A stretch of 20,647 nt of DNA from a virus. Position numbers and translations under genes: made by a program. The stretch's first letter is position 1; each line of letters opens with the position of its first letter. Shown in pieces: positions 1-6,722 of the stretch. The stretch covers positions 1 to 20,647 of IMG/VR virus record IMGVR_UViG_3300020193_000174; one strand, written 5' to 3'. The notes under the pieces were generated by a model that made no database searches, was not told where the DNA came from, and worked only from the letters and a program-made list of their open reading frames with translations.

Positions 1-1
1 G

Positions 2-25
2 TTTGAGCAAAAAAAAAGGAACTAA
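2..25 (+). CDS. 3' end of an upstream gene (partial)
   Basis: Frame 2 is open from the window edge and ends at a TAA at 23-25, giving a C-terminal tail FEQKKRN. Only seven codons are visible, so no function can be assigned. It is listed because the next reading frame is open from position 7 onward and a run of nine A residues (9-17) joins the two. This may therefore be the unshifted short product of a frameshifting gene. It could also be coincidental. Confidence 0.3.
   Translation, partial: FEQKKRN
8..25 (+). other. Possible -1 programmed frameshift site
   Basis: In the upstream frame the codons are CAA AAA AAA AGG AAC TAA. This places a classic slippery heptamer (A_AAA_AAA, 10-16) three codons before the stop. 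The purine-rich AAGGA directly after it could act as an internal Shine-Dalgarno-like stimulator. A -1 slip would enter the frame that is open to 318 and add about 100 residues. A homopolymer sequencing error, or two independent genes, are the alternatives. Confidence 0.35.
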
Positions 26-72
26 CTGGTAGCGTTTTTTCGCCTAATCCCTTTGTTTTCGAGGAAGCAGAA

Positions 73-318
73 TTGCAAGAGGCACCCCCCGTAAGAGTAA
101 GGGTTCTTCCTAATAGAGAGCGAGCACTAATTCCACCTGGAGAAGGACCACGAGTGCAAAGACCAATGTGGGCAATACCAGAAGCAGTGAGAGACGAAAG
201 GGCAGACGAAAGGGAAGCAGACAGAATGGCTACTTACTTTGATCAAATAAACCAGCAAATTCAACACACGGATACTCATGTTGATATTACAGACTTACCT
301 CCCGATAGAAGAGAATAA
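73..318 (+). CDS. Unknown proline/charged-rich protein or frameshift extension
   Basis: This frame is open from position 7. The first usable start is TTG at 73, preceded at seven bases by GAGGA, so an 81-residue protein is possible. Alternatively the frame is the C-terminal extension of the upstream gene, reached by a -1 slip in the A9 run. The translated region is hydrophilic. It has a proline- and arginine-rich first half (APPVRVRVLPNRERALIPP) and a charged second half ending in DRRE. It has no membrane segment and no domain I recognise. It lies two bases upstream of the ATP-grasp gene, so the two are co-transcribed. Its glutamate C-terminus makes it a candidate substrate of that ligase, which is inference only. 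The coding call is moderate and the start is uncertain. Confidence 0.5.
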   Translation: MQEAPPVRVRVLPNRERALIPPGEGPRVQRPMWAIPEAVRDERADEREADRMATYFDQINQQIQHTDTHVDITDLPPDRRE

Positions 319-320
319 AA

Positions 321-1055
321 ATGTACATCTACTCTTACAAATATAGCGAAGGTGCAAAGGCCTTGGCTAAGGTTTTAGGGGCCAAGATGATTAAGCATCG
401 TGGTAGTAGGTTCAAAGGAAATAGTGAAAAGACACTAATTAATTGGGGAGCTTTCAGCTTAAGTAAAGAACTTCTTAAATGTAATGTTCTGAATTATCCA
501 GACAGCATCAGAGAAGCAAGCGGAAAGCTCTCTTTCTTTAGAACATTAAAAGAAACAGACCTCACCCCTAAGTTTACAGAGAGTATGCAAACGGCTATTG
601 AATGGCAAGAAAAAGGAATGGATGTTGTATGTCGGACAATGCTTAATGCCAGTGGTGGCAAGGGTATTGTAATAGGGAAAATTGTAAAGGCCCCTCTGTA
701 TGTACAATATATCCCTAAGAAAAGTGAATATCGCGTACACTTCTTGGATGATGAAGTAATTGATATACAAAGAAAAGCTAAGCTTAATAATGTTGATGAA
801 CCTAATTGGCAAGTTAGAAATCTAGAAGGTGGCTTCATCTATGCACGAAACAATATTGAAGTACCGAACGCTGTATTGATTTGTGCTAACGCTGTAATTA
901 GATCGTTCAACCTAGACTTTGGAGCAATAGATATTATCTATAACGAGAAGCATGATAGGGCATATGCTCTAGAGATTAACACTGCCCCAGGTTTAGAGGG
1001 TCAAACCGTTGAAATATATAGCAATGCTTTCAAGGAATTTTTAGGAGAAGAATAG
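321..1055 (+). CDS. ATP-grasp ligase (RimK-like)
   Basis: This 244-residue protein has the ATP-grasp layout. An N-terminal pre-ATP-grasp part contains INWG (about 41-44). A glycine-rich loop ASGGKGIVI follows at 110-118, then a strand YVQYIPKKSEYRVHF with basic residues near 128-142. The metal-binding core is FGAIDIIY (200-207) and EINTAPGLEG (218-227). Such enzymes make an acyl-phosphate from a carboxylate and ATP and join it to an amine. RimK relatives add glutamate to protein C-termini. The family is known from other phages, where amidoligase and ATP-grasp genes can cluster and are thought to modify peptides or virion proteins. No amidotransferase partner is in view. The start lies two bases after the preceding stop and the end overlaps the next start (taGTG). 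The substrate cannot be read from sequence. Confidence 0.85.
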   Translation: MYIYSYKYSEGAKALAKVLGAKMIKHRGSRFKGNSEKTLINWGAFSLSKELLKCNVLNYPDSIREASGKLSFFRTLKETDLTPKFTESMQTAIEWQEKGMDVVCRTMLNASGGKGIVIGKIVKAPLYVQYIPKKSEYRVHFLDDEVIDIQRKAKLNNVDEPNWQVRNLEGGFIYARNNIEVPNAVLICANAVIRSFNLDFGAIDIIYNEKHDRAYALEINTAPGLEGQTVEIYSNAFKEFLGEE

Positions 1056-1267
1056 TGGAGAAAGAAAAAGTAATTGCCTTCTTTGATTTAGGTCGCCCAG
1101 GTAAGAACCTCAATCCTGAAATAGGAATAAATAGCACCTTTAAAGTGTATGTCTATCCAAGTAGAGTTGAAATAGTTGAGCATAATCCTGGGTTATTATC
1201 ACCTGTTGTTCTTACATTAGAAGGTAATAATGTAAAGGTGAATGATTGGTGGGGATGGGCCATTTAG
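1055..1267 (+). CDS. Small unknown phage protein
   Basis: This 70-residue protein starts with GTG, overlapping the TAG of the ATP-grasp gene, which argues for translational coupling. It opens with a charged MEKEKVIAFFDLGRPGK. Alternating hydrophobic stretches (FKVYVYP, RVEIVEHNP, VVLTLEGNNVKV) follow, suggesting a small beta-rich fold, and it ends in NDWWGWAI. It has no signal peptide, cysteine cluster or membrane helix. I do not recognise a family. Its place directly after the ligase makes an accessory role possible, but nothing in the sequence shows one. Confidence 0.6.
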   Translation: MEKEKVIAFFDLGRPGKNLNPEIGINSTFKVYVYPSRVEIVEHNPGLLSPVVLTLEGNNVKVNDWWGWAI

Positions 1268-1269
1268 CT

Positions 1270-1512
1270 ATGAAAGTATTAATGTGTGATCCTCCTTCAG
1301 GATGGCAGTATGGCTTTCCTAAACCGTGTCCTCGTAATTTAATAGGCGACAAAGAATTTCAGAATTGGTTAGTTAAGAATGGTTATCCACAACATCTAGT
1401 AGATAAAGGGTTAACTAAATACACTAGATGGTGGGAGGCTGATATAAGTGAAGCCGAATATAAAGATTGGTTAGCAAACGAAACAAAGGAGAAAGAAAAT
1501 GTACAGGATTAG
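1270..1512 (+). CDS. Small phage protein with CDPPSGWxYGFPKP motif
   Basis: The protein is 80 residues if started at ATG 1270, two bases after the previous stop. A TTG at 1246 would add eight residues but lies inside the upstream gene. The N-terminal MCDPPSGWQYGFPKPCP resembles a short conserved protein found in many tailed phages, whose function I do not know. The middle is WLVKNGYPQHLVDKG and the end is acidic/lysine-rich (ANETKEKENVQD). There are two cysteines but no zinc-finger spacing. Its end overlaps the next gene by 14 bases, within a run of small unknown early genes. Confidence 0.65.
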   Translation: MKVLMCDPPSGWQYGFPKPCPRNLIGDKEFQNWLVKNGYPQHLVDKGLTKYTRWWEADISEAEYKDWLANETKEKENVQD

Positions 1513-1759
1513 AATTGCAGGAAACACCATTATCCCCGGTCCCTATCCCTATAAGATTGTTTACCAACCACCTGTAGGCCAAGGTCTTGAACAAGAATAC
1601 GAAACAAGTACACTGAGTTGGCACTTACTTCATATCATTTATGCTAGTGTAGTAAAAGAGCCGATGATGTATAATAATAATATATTAGTACAAAGACTTC
1701 TCAACTACATCTTCCTACATAATACAGTAGATACAGTACAACCTCCTCACCCCTCCTGA
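1499..1759 (+). CDS. Small unknown protein
   Basis: This 86-residue protein has an ATG at 1499 preceded by a strong AAGGAG about eight bases upstream, the best ribosome site of this group. The first third (MYRIRIAGNTIIPGPYPYKIVYQPPVG) is rich in proline and tyrosine. The middle contains a hydrophobic segment, WHLLHIIYASVV, too short and polar-flanked for a confident membrane helix. The end is VDTVQPPHPS. No family is recognised. The last codons lie within the first pyrimidine arm of the structured region at 1742-1805, so that RNA structure may affect the end of this message. It is the last gene before the promoter-bearing gap. Confidence 0.6.
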   Translation: MYRIRIAGNTIIPGPYPYKIVYQPPVGQGLEQEYETSTLSWHLLHIIYASVVKEPMMYNNNILVQRLLNYIFLHNTVDTVQPPHPS

Positions 1760-1805
1760 CACATACTATGTCGCACGCGAGGAGGGAGTATATCACCCCC
1801 GGAGG
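1742..1805 (+). other. Nested hairpin region (CCTCC/GGAGG arms)
   Basis: Two pyrimidine arms (CCTCC 1742-1746, CCCTCCT 1751-1757) face two purine arms (AGGAGGG 1780-1786, GGAGG 1800-1804). The inner pair is a perfect 7-bp stem. Within it GACA (1758-1761) can pair with TGTC (1769-1772). There is no U-run after the stem, so it is not a classic intrinsic terminator. It may mark the end of the preceding transcript, an RNase processing site or mRNA protection. No function can be shown from sequence. Confidence 0.4.
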
Positions 1806-1837
1806 GAACACCTAATATATAAAAAAAGAGGGCCTTG

Positions 1838-1871
1838 TGTGACAAACTTTTCAATATTTATTTTTGTCACA
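1838..1871. repeat. 9-bp inverted repeat TGTGACAAA/TTTGTCACA
   Basis: TGTGACAAA (1838-1846) and TTTGTCACA (1863-1871) are perfect inverted copies separated by 16 AT-rich bases. The right arm contains the -35-like TTGTCA of the promoter at 1864-1897. On the other strand the left arm is followed at a similar distance by TATATTAG. The dyad could therefore be an operator overlapping the promoter, or a pair of back-to-back promoters. Half-sites resemble CRP half-sites (TGTGA/TCACA) but the spacing is far too wide for CRP. Confidence 0.5.
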
Positions 1872-1897
1872 GCCTTCGTAAAATAGAATATATATAC
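1864..1897 (+). promoter_or_regulatory. Promoter for replication genes (copy 1)
   Basis: TTGTCACA (1864-1871) is followed by TATATATAC ending at 1897. The same two blocks recur at 7188-7221 with exactly the same distance (26 bases from the end of the first block to the final C). TTGTCA resembles a sigma-70 -35 box and the TATA run supplies a -10 at roughly 17-19 bases spacing. It lies just upstream of the primase-helicase start at 1924, in the largest gap of the rightward block. Recognition by host sigma-70 or by the phage sigma-like protein is undecided. Confidence 0.6.
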
Positions 1898-1923
1898 TAA
1901 GAACAGAATTTTGGCAGGTCATA

Positions 1924-3582
1924 TTGTCTAGTCATTGTATCGAAAAACTCCCCCACAGTTGCGGATCATCCGACGCTCTTCAAGTATTTCAAGAAGATAG
2001 GTCTGGTAAGTTTACCGGATATTGTTTTTCTTGTGATACGTTTGTTCCCAATCCCTATGAAGGAAAGGAAACTGAACCTAAGAAAGCTATCAAGGTAAAG
2101 ACCCCAGAAGAAATTGAAACTACTCTTAAAGAAATCAGTGAGTTAAAAACATTCCCGTTAGAAGAAAGGAAACTTACAAGTGAAGCCCTAGCAGCTTTCG
2201 GTATTAAGATTGAAGTGAGTGAAAAAGATGGCACCACCCCCATCCTTCACTATTATCCCTACTATAATAGGGGAGAATTGGTAGCCTATAAGGCCCGTCT
2301 TATTGCTAATAAGCAGTTCTGGTCTATTGGTAATATTAAGGAAGCCGACCTATTCGGGTGGCAAAAGGCGCTAGAAGCGGGGGCCAAGACCCTCTACATC
2401 ACCGAGGGAGAGCTTGATGCGGTTGCCCTATACCAGGCTCTTAAGCATAAGAACAAGGGTACGCAGTACGAGAAGTATGACCCTGCTGTGGTTAGTTTAG
2501 TTAATGGTGCTAGTGCAGCTAAGAGGGATATTGGTAAGCACATCCCCATAATCAATAGGAATTTCAAAGAGGTAGTCTTAGTATTTGACCAAGACGACCA
2601 GGGTAGGAAGGCAGTAGAAGAAGTAATACAGATAATTCCACATGCGGTTAGTGTAGAATTACCTGCTAAAGATGCTAATGAGTGTTTGATTAAGGGGTTT
2701 GAAACAGCCCTTTGTAACGCAGCTATGTTTAAACGGGCAAAACCGAAGAATACGAGGGTTTTGCGAGGGTCGTCCCTTATCCCCCTGGCTAGGCAAGAGA
2801 CGCATATGGGCTTATCCTGGCCGTGGGAAGGGCTAACCAAATTGACCCGTGGCCTACGGTTTGGAGAAACCATCTACCTAGGGGCAGGGGTTAAGATGGG
2901 TAAGTCTACTATGGTTTCCACCTTGGTTGCCCATCTTATAAAGACACATGGACTAAAGGTTTTTGTAGTACAACCAGAAGAAGTACCGGCTACAACGTTT
3001 AAACTAGTGGTAGGAAAGGTGGCTAAACGGGTTTTCACTGACCCAGAAATCCCCTTTGATTACGATGCTTTTGATGCGAGCGCGCCCTTTGTCGGCGAAA
3101 ATGTACATATCTTGGATTTGTATCAGAGCCTTGATTGGAATACTTTACGAGTTGATATTACAACCGCTGTTGAAGAGGGATGCAAAGCAGTATTCATTGA
3201 CCCTATCACCAACCTCACTAATGGTATCGACGCCGCACAAGCAAATACAGTATTGCAGGAGTTCGCACAAGAACTTGCTTACCTAGCTAAAGATTTGAAT
3301 ATCCTCATTTTCCTATTCTGCCATTTAAAAGCTCCCGAGTCCGGTCCTCCACATGAACGCGGTGGGAAAGTATTCTCTTCCCAGTTTGCAGGGAGCCGGG
3401 CCATGATGCGTTCATGCCACACCATGTTAGGTCTTGAGGGTAATAAAGACCCAGACCTCCCCGAAGAAGAGCGTAATACACGTAGGCTTGTTGTATTGGA
3501 GGACAGAGCGTTCGGTGCAACCGGATATGTCAACCTATATTTCGATATTAATACAGGTATTTATCACGAAATTCCTAAATAG
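1924..3582 (+). CDS. Primase-helicase (T7 gp4-like)
   Basis: This 552-residue protein is close to T7 gp4 in length (566). It has an N-terminal zinc-binding primase part (H11/C13, C34xxC37), a TOPRIM core with TEGELD at 160-165 and FDQDDQG at 221-227, and a C-terminal RecA-type helicase. The helicase has Walker A GAGVKMGKST (320-329), Walker B FID (424-426), a histidine strand LFCH (464-467) and a late DRAFGATG. It would unwind DNA ahead of the polymerase and make RNA primers. The start is a TTG at 1924, because the next in-frame ATG is deep in the protein. An AGGT lies just upstream. The promoter at 1864-1897 lies directly before it. In T7 gp4 the first zinc pair is CxxC. Here the first cysteine is missing at the expected place and H11 or C5 may substitute. 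Sigma-like and polymerase genes follow. Confidence 0.93.
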   Translation: MSSHCIEKLPHSCGSSDALQVFQEDRSGKFTGYCFSCDTFVPNPYEGKETEPKKAIKVKTPEEIETTLKEISELKTFPLEERKLTSEALAAFGIKIEVSEKDGTTPILHYYPYYNRGELVAYKARLIANKQFWSIGNIKEADLFGWQKALEAGAKTLYITEGELDAVALYQALKHKNKGTQYEKYDPAVVSLVNGASAAKRDIGKHIPIINRNFKEVVLVFDQDDQGRKAVEEVIQIIPHAVSVELPAKDANECLIKGFETALCNAAMFKRAKPKNTRVLRGSSLIPLARQETHMGLSWPWEGLTKLTRGLRFGETIYLGAGVKMGKSTMVSTLVAHLIKTHGLKVFVVQPEEVPATTFKLVVGKVAKRVFTDPEIPFDYDAFDASAPFVGENVHILDLYQSLDWNTLRVDITTAVEEGCKAVFIDPITNLTNGIDAAQANTVLQEFAQELAYLAKDLNILIFLFCHLKAPESGPPHERGGKVFSSQFAGSRAMMRSCHTMLGLEGNKDPDLPEEERNTRRLVVLEDRAFGATGYVNLYFDINTGIYHEIPK

Positions 3583-3595
3583 AAAGTAATTAAAA

Positions 3596-4111
3596 ATGTC
3601 CTTTAAAGACCCTGAACGACAACAGTTTTATGACATTGTTGAGGAACATTATAAGTCTAACTTCGAGAAGGGTGTTAAGAAGCTCTCTCGTTATTTAGGT
3701 AGCAGGTATGCAGCCGAAGATATTCTACAAACTGCATACACTAATGCGTTAAGCTATTGGAATACATACGATAAGACAAAACCATTCGATAATTGGTTTC
3801 GCATTGTAATTAACAATGCTATCAGAGCACACTTCAAAACAGAGATTATGCACGGCATGATTGACGGGGATGTGTTCATTCAAGAAGAGACTGAAGAAAG
3901 GATGTTAAAGCCTTTTTTTAAGAACCTTGAACTTAAGCCACTACTCGCATACATTGAGAAGCAAGCTGACAATATTAAACACATTCTGAAACTATACCTA
4001 GTAGAAGGGTACAACTCGAGAGAGATTGAAAAGGTTGTACCAGAGAGTGCGACTAATATTCGCAAGATTGTTCAAAGATTTAGAGACGAAGTTAAACTTA
4101 GATATTCATGA
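3596..4111 (+). CDS. ECF-like sigma factor
   Basis: This 171-residue protein resembles small ECF-type sigma factors. A region 2-like segment, AAEDILQTAYTNALSYW with KPFDNWFRIVINNAIRAHFK (about 38-80), matches the pattern of acidic residue, DxxQ, and WLFRIARN-type helices. The C-terminal part has a region 4-like helix-turn-helix, EGYNSREIEKVVPESATNIR (about 139-158), followed by a basic helix. It would bind host RNA polymerase and direct it to phage promoters. phiEco32-type podoviruses are a known precedent for phage ECF-like sigma factors. The gene sits 13 bases after the primase-helicase and its TGA overlaps the polymerase ATG, so it is made with the replication proteins. It could instead be a sigma-like regulator without promoter selectivity. 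The two repeated promoter elements are candidate targets. Confidence 0.7.
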   Translation: MSFKDPERQQFYDIVEEHYKSNFEKGVKKLSRYLGSRYAAEDILQTAYTNALSYWNTYDKTKPFDNWFRIVINNAIRAHFKTEIMHGMIDGDVFIQEETEERMLKPFFKNLELKPLLAYIEKQADNIKHILKLYLVEGYNSREIEKVVPESATNIRKIVQRFRDEVKLRYS

Positions 4112-5988
4112 AAATAGCAACATTCGATTTAGAATGTGACGGCTTTTTAGAAACCGCAAAAACAATTTGGTGTGCTGTTGTTAAAGACCATGACACGGGG
4201 TCTAGGCATACTTTTAATCCCAATAATATTGACAAGCTTGTTGATTTTCTCAGTACGTATGAGTGTCTCATTGGGCATAATTGTATCCAGTATGACTTCC
4301 CGATTTTAAAGAAACTTTATAATTGGCAATACTCGGGACAAATTAAAGATACCCTCCTGATGTCCCGACTACAAAATCCACAACGTCCACTACCTCCTGG
4401 CTACATGGGAAAGAACTCCCATAGTGTTGAAGCTTGGGGCTACCGCGTAGGTATCTCAAAGATTGAACACAATGACTGGACTAAATACACACCGGAAATG
4501 CTAGAAAGGTGTGAACAAGATGTTGAAATACAATACCTTATCTATCAAAAACTCTTAAAAGAGGGAGGCGATAGATGGGATAGGGCGCATAAACTTAATG
4601 CGAAAATCTTTTCGTATCTTCAACAACAAGAACAATACGGTTGGCTAATTGATGAAGTGCATTTAGATAATTGCATAAGAACACTGGATAGGTGGATAGC
4701 AAAAATTGACAAGGCTGTTATCCCTCACCTACCTGTTGTTTGTGAAAAACTTGAAAGTAAAGCCGGAGAAGAATACAACTATGTTAAAAGACCATTCAAG
4801 AAAGACGGATCGTATAGCGAGATTTGTTTACGCTTTCTCTCTCAACTTAACGATCCTAGTGTGGTTGTTTCTGGGCCTTTTAGTCGTCTTACGTTTCGCA
4901 AGATTGATTTAAATAGTGTCGATGAAGTAAAAGACTTTTTAATTTCACAAGGTTGGAGACCGGAGAAATGGAATACAAACGATGAAGGACAGAAAACATC
5001 TGCCAAGTTCTCTAAAGACGATCCATTCCAAGGCATTGAAAGCAAAATTGGTAAGGTTATTGCGAGACGTATTCAATGCAGACAAAGGCGTTCCACGCTT
5101 GACGGATGGCGACAAGGACTACGACAAGATGGTAGACTTTGTACAAGGACAGCAGGTATTGCGACTACTGGAAGATTACGACATTCTGTGGTTGTCAACA
5201 TCCCAAGTCCGCACAGTAAAGCATTTTTTGCAAAGCAAATGCGACAATGCTTCATTACGAAAAGAGATTGGAAACTTGTTGGAGTAGATAGTAAGGGTAA
5301 CCAGATGCGGCAACTAGCCGCACGAATGAATGATGAAGAGTTTACTAATGCTGTTTTATTCGGTAAGTCAGAGGATGGTACAGACTTACATTCATTAAAT
5401 CAAAAGAAAACGGGGGCTAAAAGTAGAAGCCTTGCCAAAAACTTTTTCTATGGTTGTATTCTATTTGGTGCTGGTGATAGTAAAACTGCAAAGCTTCTCG
5501 ATACAACGGTTGACAAAGCTAGGGAAATCAAGAAAGAATACCTAACTAATATGCCTAAGTTAAAGGCTGTTATTGATGGCCTAGCAAGGGAATGGCGTAT
5601 CACTGCCAAGCGCCGTTTCAATCATAAGTGGAATAGAATTGAATACTACGATGGTTACATAACTGGATTGGATGGTCGTCCCATCTTAGTTGCTTTTGAG
5701 AAAGATCTTCTTTGCTATGCCCTTCAGTCTGATGAGGCAATACACATGGGGGTAGCCTATGTGATGATACATAAGTGGGCAGAACAAAGAGGGTGGGTGG
5801 TAGGTAGAGATTGGGGTATGTTGATATGGATGCACGATGAATACCAAATGGAAGCACGAACTGAAATAGCTGAAGAACTTGCCTTGCTTGCTTGTAAGGC
5901 TATTCAATGGGCAGGTAGATTTCTAAACATTAAGTGTCCGCATGATGGAGACTATAAAATTGGAAACAACTGGTACGAAACACATTAG
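4108..5988 (+). CDS. Family A DNA polymerase (T7-like)
   Basis: This replicative polymerase has 626 residues, shorter than T7 gp5 (704). The 3'-5' exonuclease domain has D7/E9 (FDLECDGF), HNCIQYDF (57-64) and D138 (CEQDVE). Polymerase motif A is VGVDSKGNQMR (393-401, catalytic D394). Motif B is SRSLAKNFFYG (439-449; R440, K444, Y448 at the position of E. coli Phe762/T7 Tyr526). Motif C is MHDEYQ (575-580). The C-terminus GNNWYETH is T7-like. Motif A has Gln399 where E. coli Pol I and T7 have the steric-gate glutamate (E710/E480). The thumb insertion is short, so thioredoxin use as in T7 is uncertain. ATGA coupling joins it to the sigma-like gene, and the MazG-like gene overlaps its end by 47 bases. 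Confidence 0.95.
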   Translation: MKIATFDLECDGFLETAKTIWCAVVKDHDTGSRHTFNPNNIDKLVDFLSTYECLIGHNCIQYDFPILKKLYNWQYSGQIKDTLLMSRLQNPQRPLPPGYMGKNSHSVEAWGYRVGISKIEHNDWTKYTPEMLERCEQDVEIQYLIYQKLLKEGGDRWDRAHKLNAKIFSYLQQQEQYGWLIDEVHLDNCIRTLDRWIAKIDKAVIPHLPVVCEKLESKAGEEYNYVKRPFKKDGSYSEICLRFLSQLNDPSVVVSGPFSRLTFRKIDLNSVDEVKDFLISQGWRPEKWNTNDEGQKTSAKFSKDDPFQGIESKIGKVIARRIQCRQRRSTLDGWRQGLRQDGRLCTRTAGIATTGRLRHSVVVNIPSPHSKAFFAKQMRQCFITKRDWKLVGVDSKGNQMRQLAARMNDEEFTNAVLFGKSEDGTDLHSLNQKKTGAKSRSLAKNFFYGCILFGAGDSKTAKLLDTTVDKAREIKKEYLTNMPKLKAVIDGLAREWRITAKRRFNHKWNRIEYYDGYITGLDGRPILVAFEKDLLCYALQSDEAIHMGVAYVMIHKWAEQRGWVVGRDWGMLIWMHDEYQMEARTEIAEELALLACKAIQWAGRFLNIKCPHDGDYKIGNNWYETH

Positions 5989-6283
5989 TAATAAAGATTT
6001 TCAAGAGTATACAGTTAAATGGACGGAACGGTATACTAAAGATTTAGATAAACAATTGTTTATTATAACTACTGGATTAGCCGGAGAAGCAGGTGAAGTA
6101 GTTGATCTAATAAAGAAATCCGTTAGAGATGATAAAGAAGTTGATAGAGAAAATTTACTTCTAGAATTAGGAGATGTTTTGCACTATCTCACAATAATGG
6201 CCATTAGATTTGGTTTTGATTTAGAACAAATAATGCAAGCTAACATAGAAAAACTTGAAAAAAGAAAGAAAAATAATGTTTAA
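5942..6283 (+). CDS. MazG-like nucleotide pyrophosphohydrolase
   Basis: This all-alpha NTP-PPase of 113 residues carries the MazG signature. GEAGEVVD (E49, E52) and ELGDVLHY (E75, D78) form the ExxE...ExxD metal site. The enzyme hydrolyses nucleoside triphosphates to monophosphate and pyrophosphate. In phages it is proposed to adjust nucleotide pools or lower (p)ppGpp. The start is uncertain. ATGs at 5942 and 5945 lie inside the polymerase gene with poor ribosome sites, while a TTG at 5960 follows GGAG by ten bases. Either choice leaves the domain complete. The gene is visibly more AT-rich than the polymerase and is followed by overlapping dCMP deaminase, so both act in nucleotide supply. Confidence 0.85.
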   Translation: MMETIKLETTGTKHISNKDFQEYTVKWTERYTKDLDKQLFIITTGLAGEAGEVVDLIKKSVRDDKEVDRENLLLELGDVLHYLTIMAIRFGFDLEQIMQANIEKLEKRKKNNV

Positions 6284-6713
6284 TGAGAAATGGAACCTAC
6301 GGTTCTTGCATTTAGCACAGACAATTGCTCTATGGAGTAAAGACCCTTCTACTAAAGTGGGGGCTGTCATTGTCAGGCCAGATAAGACTATCGCATCAGT
6401 AGGTTATAACGGTTTCCCTAGAGGGATGGATGATGATGGTAGCTTATACTTGGATAGGGAAGAGAAGTATGATCGCATCATTCACGGTGAAATCAATGCC
6501 ATCCTAAATGCGAAGGAACCCCTTAACGGCTATTGCTTATACACCTATCCACTTGCTCCGTGCAATAGGTGTGCGGTGCAGGTTATTCAAGCGGGTATAA
6601 CCAAGGTGGTCTTTCCTAAACTCGAGGAAGATTTGAGAGAACGATGGGGTGCAAGTGTAGCGAGAACAAAAGAATATCTTGATGAAGTTGGAGTTGAGTG
6701 GGAAGAAATATAG
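6276..6713 (+). CDS. Deoxycytidylate deaminase
   Basis: The protein has 145 residues from ATG 6276, which overlaps the end of the MazG-like gene. An upstream TTG at 6255 is less likely. The zinc-dependent deaminase signature is complete: HGE at 70-72, with H70 as ligand and E72 as proton shuttle, and PLAPCNRC at 92-99, with C96 and C99 as ligands. STKVGAVIVRPD and GYNGFPRGM (43-51) are typical of the dCMP deaminase group. It would convert dCMP to dUMP, the precursor of dTMP, favouring thymidylate supply for this AT-leaning genome. No thymidylate synthase lies in the window. A more general cytidine/deoxycytidylate deaminase activity is possible. Confidence 0.9.
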   Translation: MFNEKWNLRFLHLAQTIALWSKDPSTKVGAVIVRPDKTIASVGYNGFPRGMDDDGSLYLDREEKYDRIIHGEINAILNAKEPLNGYCLYTYPLAPCNRCAVQVIQAGITKVVFPKLEEDLRERWGASVARTKEYLDEVGVEWEEI

Positions 6714-6722
6714 GAGATAGTT

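Noticed and set aside
1838-1871. CRP binding site
   Set aside because: TGTGA and TCACA halves are present but separated by 24 bases rather than the required six.
1838-1880. Intrinsic terminator formed by the 9-bp inverted repeat
   Set aside because: The stem is AT-rich with a 16-base loop and no U-run follows. The right arm is better explained as part of a promoter.
2394-2873. Long open frame on the - strand (159 codons)
   Set aside because: It lies wholly inside the primase-helicase gene, whose TOPRIM and helicase motifs are clear, and its translation shows no domain or ribosome site.
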